Source of the DNA: Maridesulfovibrio frigidus DSM 17176
GTDB lineage: Bacteria; Desulfobacterota; Desulfovibrionia; Desulfovibrionales; Desulfovibrionaceae
Reading direction: 5' to 3'
DNA length: 64,000 bases
NCBI RefSeq assembly: GCF_000711735.1
Contig: NZ_JONL01000003.1
Span: forward strand, 372,001-436,000
The notes under the pieces were generated by a model. That model did not search any database and was not told the origin of the DNA. It saw only the letters and a list, made by a program, of their open reading frames with translations. Positions within the stretch are counted from its first letter, which is position 1. Each line of letters opens with the position of its first letter. The translations under genes and the position numbers were made by a program. Shown here one piece after another: positions 24,970-32,792 of this stretch.

Positions 24970-25983
24970 TTGGCAATTCCTGCAATTCAGATCGCAAGAC
25001 TAGGTAAATATATTCTTTCCCAGACACTCAAAGGCAACAAGCATTACCCATTGGTATTAATGCTTGAGCCTCTCTTTCAGTGCAACTTGCGCTGTAAAGG
25101 ATGTGGTAAAATTAACCAGTCCGCTAAAGTTTTAAATCAGCGTCTATCGTTTGATGAATGCATCGCTGCAGTTGAAGAATGCGGAGCGCCGATCGTTTCC
25201 ATTCCTGGCGGAGAGCCTCTTCTACATCCTGATATGCCTGCAATTGTCAAAGAACTCGTTAAACGCAAAAAGTTTGTTTATCTTTGCACAAACGGACTTT
25301 TGATCCCTGAGCGCATCAACCAGTTTAAGCCTAGCCCTTATCTGACTTTCAATCTTCACCTTGATGGTTTGGAAGAAGTTCATGATCGCATAGTGTGTAA
25401 GCAGGGGGTATTCAGGGCTGCTGTAAATTCAATCAAATTACTCAAGTCCAAAGGATTCAGAGTAAATACCAATACAACCCTTTTCGGTGGTCAGACTCCC
25501 GAAAATGCAGCTGAATTTTTCGATTTCCTTACCGAACTAGGTGTAGATGGAATGACTCTTTCTTCAGCGTTCAGCTACGAAGCTGCCGCAGATCAGGATA
25601 GTTTCCTCACCCGCGATCAGAGTAAGAATCTTTTCCGCGAAATTTTCAGACTGGGCAAAGGCAAAAAATGGGATTTCAGTCACAGTAGCTTCTACCTAGA
25701 TTTCCTCGCAGGAAATCAGAACTACTCCTGTTCTCCTTGGGGGAACCCTTGTCGCTCAGTACACGGTTGGCAGCGTCCATGCTACTTACTCGAAGACGGT
25801 TTCGTACCAACATACAAGGAACTCATTGAGCAGACAGACTGGGATAAGTACGGAGTTGGAAATGATCCACGCTGTGCTAACTGCATGGTTCATTGTGGAT
25901 TCGAACCTACCGCCGTTGCTGATTCAGTAAAACGTCCTATTAAGGGAGCTATGCTTGCGCTTAAAGGGATTAATTTAGATTAA
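24970..25983 (+). CDS. hpnH: radical SAM adenosylhopane synthase HpnH
   Basis: A 337-residue radical SAM protein that, in the HpnH family, joins adenosine to diploptene/hopene to give adenosylhopane, the first step of side-chain building. The iron-sulphur motif C38-x3-C42-x2-C45 lies in FQCNLRCKGCGK, the SAM-binding GGE is in SIPGGEPLLHP, and a second Cys-rich region sits at the C-terminus (CRSVHGWQRPC, CANCMVHCGF). The start codon is TTG 24970: GAGG lies 8 bases before it and the resulting N-terminus MAIPAIQIARLGKYI is typical of HpnH. The squalene-hopene cyclase itself is not in this window. Confidence 0.92.
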   Translation: MAIPAIQIARLGKYILSQTLKGNKHYPLVLMLEPLFQCNLRCKGCGKINQSAKVLNQRLSFDECIAAVEECGAPIVSIPGGEPLLHPDMPAIVKELVKRKKFVYLCTNGLLIPERINQFKPSPYLTFNLHLDGLEEVHDRIVCKQGVFRAAVNSIKLLKSKGFRVNTNTTLFGGQTPENAAEFFDFLTELGVDGMTLSSAFSYEAAADQDSFLTRDQSKNLFREIFRLGKGKKWDFSHSSFYLDFLAGNQNYSCSPWGNPCRSVHGWQRPCYLLEDGFVPTYKELIEQTDWDKYGVGNDPRCANCMVHCGFEPTAVADSVKRPIKGAMLALKGINLD

Positions 25984-25987
25984 GTTT

Positions 25988-26057
25988 ATGCCTCCGGCTG
26001 GCAAAGAACCTTTTTTAAAAAAGCTCTTTGCGCTCTCCAAATCTTTTTAGTTGGGGA
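25988..26057 (+). repeat. ATGCCTCCGGC intergenic repeat, copy 1
   Basis: The segment begins ATGCCTCCGGCTGGC, continues with an A/T-rich hairpin (GCAAAGA and TCTTTGC arms) and ends with CTCCAAATCTTTTTAG. It matches copy 3 (28618-28687) at both ends but is more diverged in the stem. Confidence 0.6.
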
Positions 26058-26101
26058 TGAGTTGGGATCATAATAATTAGGTTTAGGAAGTAATTATTAA
26101 A

Positions 26102-26135
26102 AAACCGCTAGAGAGATTCTCTAGCGGTTTTTTTT
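26102..26135 (+). terminator. terminator of the hopanoid operon
   Basis: A perfect 13-bp stem (26102-26114 with 26118-26130) with a 3-base loop runs into a T-tract ending at 26135. It lies about 120 bases past hpnH. Confidence 0.9.
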
Positions 26136-26186
26136 GTTATTTTTGATATTGTAGACTTAATATTCCGGTTTTGTTATATATATTGC

Positions 26187-27671
26187 ATGAATAAAGCTAT
26201 ATCTTCTCATGAATCTATTCAGGTCTGTTTTACCGCTAGTGTTGAACTTCCTTACGATTTGCGCTTTAGATTTCCAGTCCTCGATTGGACGTCAAGTCTT
26301 GTCTCCACATCTGGCGGCAATCAAAAGGAAAGCGACGCTCTGCGTCTCGCCCTGGAAGAGACGCTGACTTTTTTAATATCCGCATATCCTGATGCACAGG
26401 ATAAAGACATGCTCCGCGTTAATTTTCAATTGAAAAAAGATGGAATGGCAACTGTTACCATTGTGAATGGCGGACCTCCTATCCATCTGAATAGAATCCC
26501 GAATTATGATCCACTCAATCCAGAAAAATGTGAGCTTGGCGGGTTGTGGTTATATTTAACTCAAAATTTTGTAGACCGTTTAGAGTTCAACAATCTCGGA
26601 CTAGCTGGTTGGCAAATCGTAGTTGGTAAGCTTCTCTCAAATCCATCATTTGAGAAAGAGAGCGTCGAGGATGATCTGAATGACAATAAAATTAATTTAA
26701 GCCTAAGGTTTGCCACACCAGATGATGCACCTCAGCTTGTGGATTTAACTTACGACACATATGGATATGAATATACAGGTGAATTTTTCTATTACGAATC
26801 GCAGCTTAGGGAAGTGATTGAAGGGGGTGACGTAACAGTCATTATCGCAGAAAATGGCGAAACTATTGCTGGAAGCATAGCTTTCTTCTTGTTTGCAGAA
26901 AAGCCCCATTTAGCCGAGACGGGGGCGCTGATGGTCAAGCACTCTTATAGGCATACGCGTGCTATTGCATACATGATGAAAGAGATAAATCGTTATATCA
27001 CTGAAAATTTGCTTGGTGTGGATGTTTACAGCTCCACATGTGTCACCACTAGCACAACCTCGCAAAAGATCGGGAAAAAGTTGAAATATTATCCTTTTTC
27101 CTTGCTTTTAAACATGGGATGTCAACGAAAAGATGTCGGGCGATATTCTTGGATGACCCTTTTTGCTCTCACAAAATTTACTGTCCCAGTAACTAATATG
27201 CGTATCTATTTGCCGGAGCAACATCATGAGATCGTGCATGCTTTATTTGATCAAGCAGAAATTTACCCAGAGATTATTAATGAAACAAGCAAAGAGTTTC
27301 CGAAGGAAACAACATTTTATTTATATAAAATAGCTACCTTGAAATCTGTTAGTATCACATTTCAACAGCTCGGTCGGGATTGGATTTCTAAGTTGCGCAA
27401 AACAATATTTAGTTTACGTTGTGAAGGCAGCTTGGCATTTACGGTCTATTTTTCTGCGTGCAGCCCACTCCCGCCAAATCTGGATAAAGAAATGGTCCAA
27501 TTCAGCGGAATATTTGTAGGAGTTAGCCCCATATCCGCCGATGAATGTTATCTAGTGTATAGTATTTTGGTCGATGGAGTAGACTTCGATAACATTCAGG
27601 TTATAGGCTCACGCGGGCAAGAGCTCAAAGAGCATATCCGAGGGCTGTATAACAAGCACATCAAAGAATAG
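26187..27671 (+). CDS. HATPase_c/GNAT fusion protein (anti-sigma-factor-like kinase plus acetyltransferase)
   Basis: A 494-residue protein with two recognisable parts. Residues about 15-155 resemble a RsbW-type ATP-binding (HATPase_c_2) domain: ALRLALEETLTFLIS is the N-box helix, and CELGGLWLYLTQNFVDRLEF the G-box end. Residues about 165-330 resemble a GNAT acetyltransferase (SLRFATPDDAPQLVDLTYDTYGYEY, ETGALMVKHSYRHTRAIAYMMKEI). The last 160 residues have no family I know. It may sense or modify a small molecule or partner protein; nothing shows which. A possible promoter (TTGTTA at 26134, 17 bases, TTAATA at 26157) overlaps the preceding terminator, which would leave a very short leader; no ribosome site is evident. 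Confidence 0.75.
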   Translation: MNKAISSHESIQVCFTASVELPYDLRFRFPVLDWTSSLVSTSGGNQKESDALRLALEETLTFLISAYPDAQDKDMLRVNFQLKKDGMATVTIVNGGPPIHLNRIPNYDPLNPEKCELGGLWLYLTQNFVDRLEFNNLGLAGWQIVVGKLLSNPSFEKESVEDDLNDNKINLSLRFATPDDAPQLVDLTYDTYGYEYTGEFFYYESQLREVIEGGDVTVIIAENGETIAGSIAFFLFAEKPHLAETGALMVKHSYRHTRAIAYMMKEINRYITENLLGVDVYSSTCVTTSTTSQKIGKKLKYYPFSLLLNMGCQRKDVGRYSWMTLFALTKFTVPVTNMRIYLPEQHHEIVHALFDQAEIYPEIINETSKEFPKETTFYLYKIATLKSVSITFQQLGRDWISKLRKTIFSLRCEGSLAFTVYFSACSPLPPNLDKEMVQFSGIFVGVSPISADECYLVYSILVDGVDFDNIQVIGSRGQELKEHIRGLYNKHIKE

Positions 27672-27760
27672 AATCGCTTTTGGCCATCCTGAAAAAAGAA
27701 CTTTCAGCGCTTGGCACAAGTAAATAGCATACCACTCAACAACCTTACCTAAAATTGCTT

Positions 27761-27824
27761 CCCGATAAAAAGTTTTGGGATTTTTAAACCCTTTTCGCAA
27801 AAGGGTTTAAGCCGCCGGAGGCAT
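27761..27824 (-). repeat. ATGCCTCCGGC intergenic repeat, copy 2 (inverted)
   Basis: On the minus strand it reads ATGCCTCCGGCGGCTTAAA, then a 12-bp hairpin (27784-27795 with 27799-27810) and the ATCCCAAAACTTTTTA tail. It is the same element as copy 3 in the opposite direction. Confidence 0.7.
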
Positions 27825-27831
27825 CCTTTCA

Positions 27832-28551
27832 TCAAACAAATATCCTACCTAAACTTTTTAAAGCTTTGGAGTAGTCCATACCCATTGGGATTAGTTCGAA
27901 GATTAGAGAAGGGCGATTGGCTATGGCTTTTAAAATTGGTTTGAGTTTGGTTTTACCGCTCGAATCAACTCCGTCTAATGATTCTGAGGGGATTGCTCTA
28001 GTTGATGCGTCGCTTATGGCGCGGATGCAGGCGAATGGAATTCCTGCTTTAGTGGCGGCTTCTGCTACAGCGATGCTTTCCATATCTGCGGCCAAAGCGC
28101 CAGTTCTGTCGTGAAGCGATGTTTTCTCTTTCGGTGTAAGTACTGGCTTTGGAACTGTCACCATCGGGCCGGAAGGAATTTTTCCATAGGCCGGTAGTAG
28201 TGAGGTAGATAGATCCACATCTCTTTCGGATTTATGCCACGGATTGTGATTGGCCAGTTCCGAGTGGATGGTTGATGCCGCCAGAAGATCTCCCGCCGCG
28301 GGGCCGTGTGCAAGCCCGCCAGATACACCCGCGCTGAGTATAAGATCTGGATTTTTTTGTGCTAGTAGTGTTGCGGCCTCGGAGGTTTGCTCTGCGCCTA
28401 TGCCCGAAATTACGCATAGAAAGCGGTTTCCGCCAGGTAATATCCCCGATAGTAGCTCAAATTTACCTAGCTTACTTTTTTCGGAAACAGGGCATATGGC
28501 ACTAGCTTCCTGTTCCATTGCAGCTACAATTCCAATTAATTTATTTGACAT
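27832..28551 (-). CDS. hpnG: phosphorylase/nucleosidase-superfamily protein, possible HpnG
   Basis: A 239-residue member of the MTA/SAH nucleosidase and purine phosphorylase superfamily: IGIVAAMEQEASAI at the N-terminus, ILSAGVSGGLA in the nucleoside site, and ALAADMESIAVAEAA with ACIRAISDAST at the C-terminal active site. These enzymes split nucleosides. HpnG releases adenine from adenosylhopane, the product of HpnH, and the hpnH gene lies 1.8 kb away, so HpnG is the best guess. Alternatives are futalosine hydrolase (MqnB) or an MTA/SAH nucleosidase; the sequence alone does not separate them. Confidence 0.65.
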   Translation of the reverse strand: MSNKLIGIVAAMEQEASAICPVSEKSKLGKFELLSGILPGGNRFLCVISGIGAEQTSEAATLLAQKNPDLILSAGVSGGLAHGPAAGDLLAASTIHSELANHNPWHKSERDVDLSTSLLPAYGKIPSGPMVTVPKPVLTPKEKTSLHDRTGALAADMESIAVAEAATKAGIPFACIRAISDASTRAIPSESLDGVDSSGKTKLKPILKAIANRPSLIFELIPMGMDYSKALKSLGRIFV

Positions 28552-28617
28552 AGTGGATCCTTTTTTACCGATGTAACAGTAGGATAGATTAGAATTGGCA
28601 TATGGTAAAGAGGGGGG

Positions 28618-28687
28618 ATGCCTCCGGCGGCTTGAACCCTTTTGGGAAAAGGGTTCAAGACTCCCAAAACTTTTTAACGAGGTTGAG
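28618..28687 (+). repeat. ATGCCTCCGGC intergenic repeat, copy 3
   Basis: The unit is ATGCCTCCGGCGGC, a perfect 13-bp hairpin (28631-28643 with 28647-28659, loop GGG), then GACTCCCAAAACTTTTTAAC. It lies between the convergent ends of hpnG's upstream side and the Lon-type gene. Confidence 0.75.
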
Positions 28688-28762
28688 TATGGGGTTTTTG
28701 CCGAATTTTATTTAGCGTTTTGCTAGTATTTTTATAATTAATTTAGCTCATTGCAGTTTGTT

Positions 28763-31252
28763 CTAGCCAGAACAACAAGACCCTGATGATTTCTTTTTAT
28801 CATCTTTCTTCTCGTCATCTGCTGCGAAGTTTTTGAGTCCTTCGGCCAAGGCTATCAGGCGTGCGTTGACTTTGCCGTACATGGAATCTTTTGGGTAACC
28901 TTTTTTAGGGGTACTTTTTCCCGCTGGTATTCCTGTTAGGATTTCGATTCCTTGGCCGATGTTTTCGACTGACCATATGTGGAATTTACCTTCTTTCACG
29001 GCCTCTACAACATCTTTGCGTAGCATTAGATCTTTCACGTTCGCTTCGGGAATCATTACCCCTTGCTTGCCTGTCAGTCCGGCGTGTTTACAGCAAAGAT
29101 AGAATCCTTCGACTTTTTGGTTTACGCCGCCGATTGGTTGGACTTCGCCTTTCTGATTAACTGAGCCTGTTACTGCAATGCCCTGACTGATTGGGACATC
29201 TGCTAAACTTGAGAGTAGGGCGTACAATTCGGTTGAAGATGCTGAATCGCCGTCGATCCCGCCATATGATTGTTCGAAGGCTATACTTGCGGTGAGGGAT
29301 AGTGGTTTATCTTGCGCGAATTTTTGTCTTAGGAATCCTGATAGTATGAATATTCCCTTGTTGTGAGTAGGTCCAGACATGTCGGCTTCACGTTCAATAT
29401 TAATGATGCCGCCCTTACCCATGGCGGTTACAGCTGTGATTCTTGAAGGTTTACCAAAGGAATAATCGCCGAGCGAATATACGGCAAGGCCGTTGACCTG
29501 TCCTACTTCGGAGCCGTCGGTATCAACGTAGATACTACCGCGATCGATCATTTCCTGAAGTCGCTCTTCCATTTGGTTGGAGCGTTTTCTATGGGCATTG
29601 ATCGCTTTATCCACGTGTTCTGATGTTACGAACTTTGAACCGTTACGTCCCGCAAAATAGTTTGCCTCGCCTAAAAGGTCTGCAAGTAGTGGGAATGCTG
29701 TGGTTATTTTTTCCTGTCGCCCAGCCATTCTTACTGCCTGCTCAATAATTGCGGCAACTCCGGACTGGTCGAAATCCATTAAATCATCTTTTTTTACCAT
29801 GTTACCTATGAAACTGGCGACAGCTTTAATGGCGTCATCATCGCGGTCCATGGATGTTTCAAAGTCTGCACGCACCTTGAATATTTTAGGAACGTCTGCG
29901 TCATAGTGGCGAAGAAGTTGATAGAGATGAGGCTCTCCTAAAACAACGACTTTAACGTCCATAGCAATCGGTTCGGGTTTGAGGCCTGAAGGAGATATGA
30001 AGTAGTAGGGATCGAAGGTTTGAATTTCGATCTTTTCGGTCTTTAGAGATCTTTTAAGGGTTGGCCAGACTCCCGGCTCTACAATGGCATCCATGAGGTT
30101 GATAACCAGATAACCGCCATTTGCTTTAATGAACGAGCCCGCTTGAATTTTAGTGAAATCTGTACGCCACCCGCCGTGTCTGTCCATGACTCTTTCAATG
30201 GACCCGAACAAATTTCGGTAGGTTGGGTATGATTCAAAAATTACAGGTGGACTGGTTTGATCGGTGTTGTCCACCAGTAAGTTTACTTGGTAGGGATGGA
30301 GTATTACCTCTGCTTGTGGCGGCATGTAAGTCATTCCGCCTTGACCCTGCTGAGGTTTTGCACCGATCATCCGCAGTGAATCAAGGTCGTCGCTCATCTT
30401 TTCAAGCATTTCATCAAAATGCTTTGCTATTTTGGGAACAGTATATTTTTCTTTTAGCGTTGTTATTAAGTCTTCAGCGAGAGTCATGAACATCAATTTA
30501 TCCACATCTTCGCTTTTCTTTTTTACTTCTTTTTGCAATTTACGAACTTGCAGAAGAATGCTGTCGACTTCCTCTTTGAGTTCTTTTTGCTTTTCCTTAA
30601 GTCTGTCGAACTCTTCACGGGGAAAGCGTCCTTTCTCAACTTTTTCTTCGAGTTGAATCATACGCATTGGCTCACCATCTACCAATGGAACTACGTCAGG
30701 ACGTTGGAATTGCCCCATTTGCATGTTTACAATGACTAACCCTGAGTCTTTTACTTTTTCTTCTATCCCTTGAAAGAACTCGCGGGTCTGCTTTTCATGC
30801 ACCTCAATTATTTCGTTTTTGCGTGCGATATATTCCTGACTCTCAAAGAGTTGCGGCACTTCTCGTTTAATATTTTCAAGGAAATCGTGGACATCTTTTT
30901 TGAAAACAGATCCTTCTCCTGCCGCCATTCTGATTAGTATTGGAGATTCTTCAGATTTAAAATTATTTACGTAAAGGATATCGTCTGGGATTGTGTCGGA
31001 TTTTGAAAGATCTTTGAGTAGCTTTTTTACTGTGGCTTGTTTTCCGGTGCCTGCTGGCCCGGTAACGAAAATATTGTACCCTTTCATGGGCATTCCCATG
31101 CCGAATTTAAAAGCCTCGACGCCTCGGCTCTGGCCTATAATGTCATCGCCTCTGACAAGGTCCTGTGTGGATTCGAATTTCAGCTCATCAGGAGCTAGGG
31201 TCCATCTCAGCTGCTCCAGTTTAAGCTCTCTGCTATCAATTGTAGAAGTCAT
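28763..31252 (-). CDS. Lon-family (S16) ATP-dependent protease
   Basis: An 829-residue protease of the Lon-like AAA group, distinct from classical Lon since it lacks the N-terminal Lon substrate-binding domain. The Walker A motif is GPAGTGKQ (K71; Gln in place of the usual Ser/Thr). A long coiled-coil insertion runs from about 170 to 270. The S16 dyad is S670 (GIDGDSASS) and K713 (GGVNQKVEGFY), 43 residues apart as in Lon. The C-terminus ends in a Lys-rich stretch and SSGSCCSG. It degrades damaged or regulatory proteins using ATP. It lies 21 bases after hsp20 in the same direction, so the two probably form one stress unit; GGAG lies 7 bases before the start. Confidence 0.9.
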   Translation of the reverse strand: MTSTIDSRELKLEQLRWTLAPDELKFESTQDLVRGDDIIGQSRGVEAFKFGMGMPMKGYNIFVTGPAGTGKQATVKKLLKDLSKSDTIPDDILYVNNFKSEESPILIRMAAGEGSVFKKDVHDFLENIKREVPQLFESQEYIARKNEIIEVHEKQTREFFQGIEEKVKDSGLVIVNMQMGQFQRPDVVPLVDGEPMRMIQLEEKVEKGRFPREEFDRLKEKQKELKEEVDSILLQVRKLQKEVKKKSEDVDKLMFMTLAEDLITTLKEKYTVPKIAKHFDEMLEKMSDDLDSLRMIGAKPQQGQGGMTYMPPQAEVILHPYQVNLLVDNTDQTSPPVIFESYPTYRNLFGSIERVMDRHGGWRTDFTKIQAGSFIKANGGYLVINLMDAIVEPGVWPTLKRSLKTEKIEIQTFDPYYFISPSGLKPEPIAMDVKVVVLGEPHLYQLLRHYDADVPKIFKVRADFETSMDRDDDAIKAVASFIGNMVKKDDLMDFDQSGVAAIIEQAVRMAGRQEKITTAFPLLADLLGEANYFAGRNGSKFVTSEHVDKAINAHRKRSNQMEERLQEMIDRGSIYVDTDGSEVGQVNGLAVYSLGDYSFGKPSRITAVTAMGKGGIINIEREADMSGPTHNKGIFILSGFLRQKFAQDKPLSLTASIAFEQSYGGIDGDSASSTELYALLSSLADVPISQGIAVTGSVNQKGEVQPIGGVNQKVEGFYLCCKHAGLTGKQGVMIPEANVKDLMLRKDVVEAVKEGKFHIWSVENIGQGIEILTGIPAGKSTPKKGYPKDSMYGKVNARLIALAEGLKNFAADDEKKDDKKKSSGSCCSG

Positions 31253-31273
31253 GACTGCTCTCCGTATTGAGGT

Positions 31274-31696
31274 CTATTCAGATGTTATCGATATGTTTTT
31301 CTGGGGTTTGATGATGCATTTTGACAGCACAATTTTAAGCATGCCGTCTTTAAAAGAGGCATTTACATTGTCAGGATCAACTCGGCAGGGGAGGGGGATT
31401 TTTTTTCTGAAATGACTTGTTTTTTTGCCGCCGTGGAAAGTAACATTTTTTTCTCCTGAAATTGTCATGGAGGTCTCGGTTACGGTAACTCCGAGGTCTT
31501 CTGCGTGAAAACCGGGCATGGTGGTTTTTACTACAAAAGCTCCTTCGACTTCTTCCATTTCTGTTCTTGGGGTGCAGTCAATTATTCCGCATACAGATGG
31601 GATGCCGTAGTCAACGCACAGGCTGTCAAAAAGCCTATCCATGTCGTTTTTGAGTTTTTCAAGTTCTCGGCTTCCCCACGAAGTAAGATTAGGCAT
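31274..31696 (-). CDS. Hsp20 small heat-shock protein
   Basis: A 140-residue alpha-crystallin-type chaperone. The crystallin domain spans about residues 45-135: VKTTMPGFHAEDLGVTVTE, MTISGEK and the closing ASFKDGMLKIVLSK. It holds unfolding proteins in soluble complexes. GGAG before the start codon is a good ribosome site. It is the first gene of a two-gene unit with the Lon-type protease. Confidence 0.93.
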   Translation of the reverse strand: MPNLTSWGSRELEKLKNDMDRLFDSLCVDYGIPSVCGIIDCTPRTEMEEVEGAFVVKTTMPGFHAEDLGVTVTETSMTISGEKNVTFHGGKKTSHFRKKIPLPCRVDPDNVNASFKDGMLKIVLSKCIIKPQKNISITSE

Positions 31697-31997
31697 TTAC
31701 AATCTCCTTGGTATAACAAGTGGGAGTATTAGTTATAGATAAACTAACATATGGCTGAAAAGATTAGCAACTGCTTTAATTAGAAATGTTGTTTTATTCT
31801 GTTTTTATCAATATGTTGATATTTCATGAGATAATGATCGTTGTGGGCGTAGTTAGTTCAGATTTTAATACATATGCAGAATGAAGTTGTGTTTTAGTTA
31901 TTTTTCCATCTTGCATGTTCAGTAATCATAAGATATTTGGATCATCTCTTCGGGGTTGAAAAGAGAGTATAAGAAACAAAAAATTGAGGAGTAACAC
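31697..31997. other. divergent intergenic region, hsp20 and amino-acid transporter
   Basis: The 301-base gap between the divergent genes has no reading frame I can support. The plus-strand promoter is listed separately (31911-31939). I do not see a convincing heat-shock promoter or CIRCE element for hsp20. Confidence 0.5.
31911..31939 (+). promoter_or_regulatory. probable promoter of the amino-acid ABC operon
   Basis: TTGCAT (31911-31916) and TATTTG (31934-31939) are 17 bases apart. The transcript would begin near 31946, shortly before a small CTCTT/AAGAG hairpin, leaving about 50 bases of leader. Confidence 0.45.
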
Positions 31998-32789
31998 ATG
32001 AAAAGATTATTAGTGATTCTTATGGTTGTTATGATGTTGGCCTTCGCAGTCATGGCTCAGGCTTCAGATGATTCCTGGAACACTGTTAAAAATAACGGCA
32101 AGCTCACAATCGGACTTGATGATGCTTTCCCTCCAATGGGTTTTCGTCAAGATAACGGCAAACTAGTCGGTTTTGATATTGATGCGGCTGAAGAAGTCGG
32201 TAAACGTCTTGGTGTCAAAATTGTATGGCAGCCAACTGCATGGGACGGTGTTATCCACTCTCTCAATTCAAAAAAATTCGACTGTATCTGGAATGGTATG
32301 ACTATTACAGCTGAACGTCAGGCTAAGGTTCTTTTTACAAAACCTTACATCATGGACGGTCAGATTGCAGTTGTTGCTATGGGCAACAAAGACATCAAGT
32401 CTGCTAAAGAACTTGCTGGCAAAGTTGTGGGTGTTCAGAAAGGTTCCCCTGCTCTTGAAGCTGCAAAATCTTTGAAACCAGCTCCTTCTGAAATTCGTGA
32501 ATACGATACCAACCCTAAAGCTTTCCTTGACCTCGAATCAGGTCGTTTAACAGCTGTTGTTGTTGATAATATTGCTGGCCGTTACTACATGGCTGCTCGT
32601 CCTGGTAAGTACATGGGCCTTCCTGGTTACATTACCAACGAAGCTTTCGGTGTTGCTTTCCGCAAGGCTGACGTTTCTCTCGAAGAAAAAGTTCAGGCAA
32701 CAATTGATGCTATGATCGCTGACGGAACAATGGGTAAGATCTCCCGCAAATGGTTCGGTGAAGATGTCACCAATCCTTCTAAATGGTAG
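31998..32789 (+). CDS. polar amino-acid ABC transporter binding protein
   Basis: A 263-residue SBP_bac_3 family protein with a cleavable signal peptide (about residues 1-22, MAQASDDSW after it). The ligand-binding lobe starts LTIGLDDAFPPMGFRQDNGKL and contains DIDAAEEVGKRLGVKI and the CIWNGMTITAERQ segment that lines the amino-acid site. It captures a polar or charged amino acid in the periplasm; which one is not readable. GAGGAG before ATG 31998 is a strong ribosome site. It is the first of three genes. Confidence 0.93.
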   Translation: MKRLLVILMVVMMLAFAVMAQASDDSWNTVKNNGKLTIGLDDAFPPMGFRQDNGKLVGFDIDAAEEVGKRLGVKIVWQPTAWDGVIHSLNSKKFDCIWNGMTITAERQAKVLFTKPYIMDGQIAVVAMGNKDIKSAKELAGKVVGVQKGSPALEAAKSLKPAPSEIREYDTNPKAFLDLESGRLTAVVVDNIAGRYYMAARPGKYMGLPGYITNEAFGVAFRKADVSLEEKVQATIDAMIADGTMGKISRKWFGEDVTNPSKW

Positions 32790-32792
32790 GAT

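Noticed and set aside
28631-28659. Hairpin as a rho-independent terminator of the Lon gene
   Set aside because: No T-run follows on either strand; it fits better as part of the intergenic repeat family.
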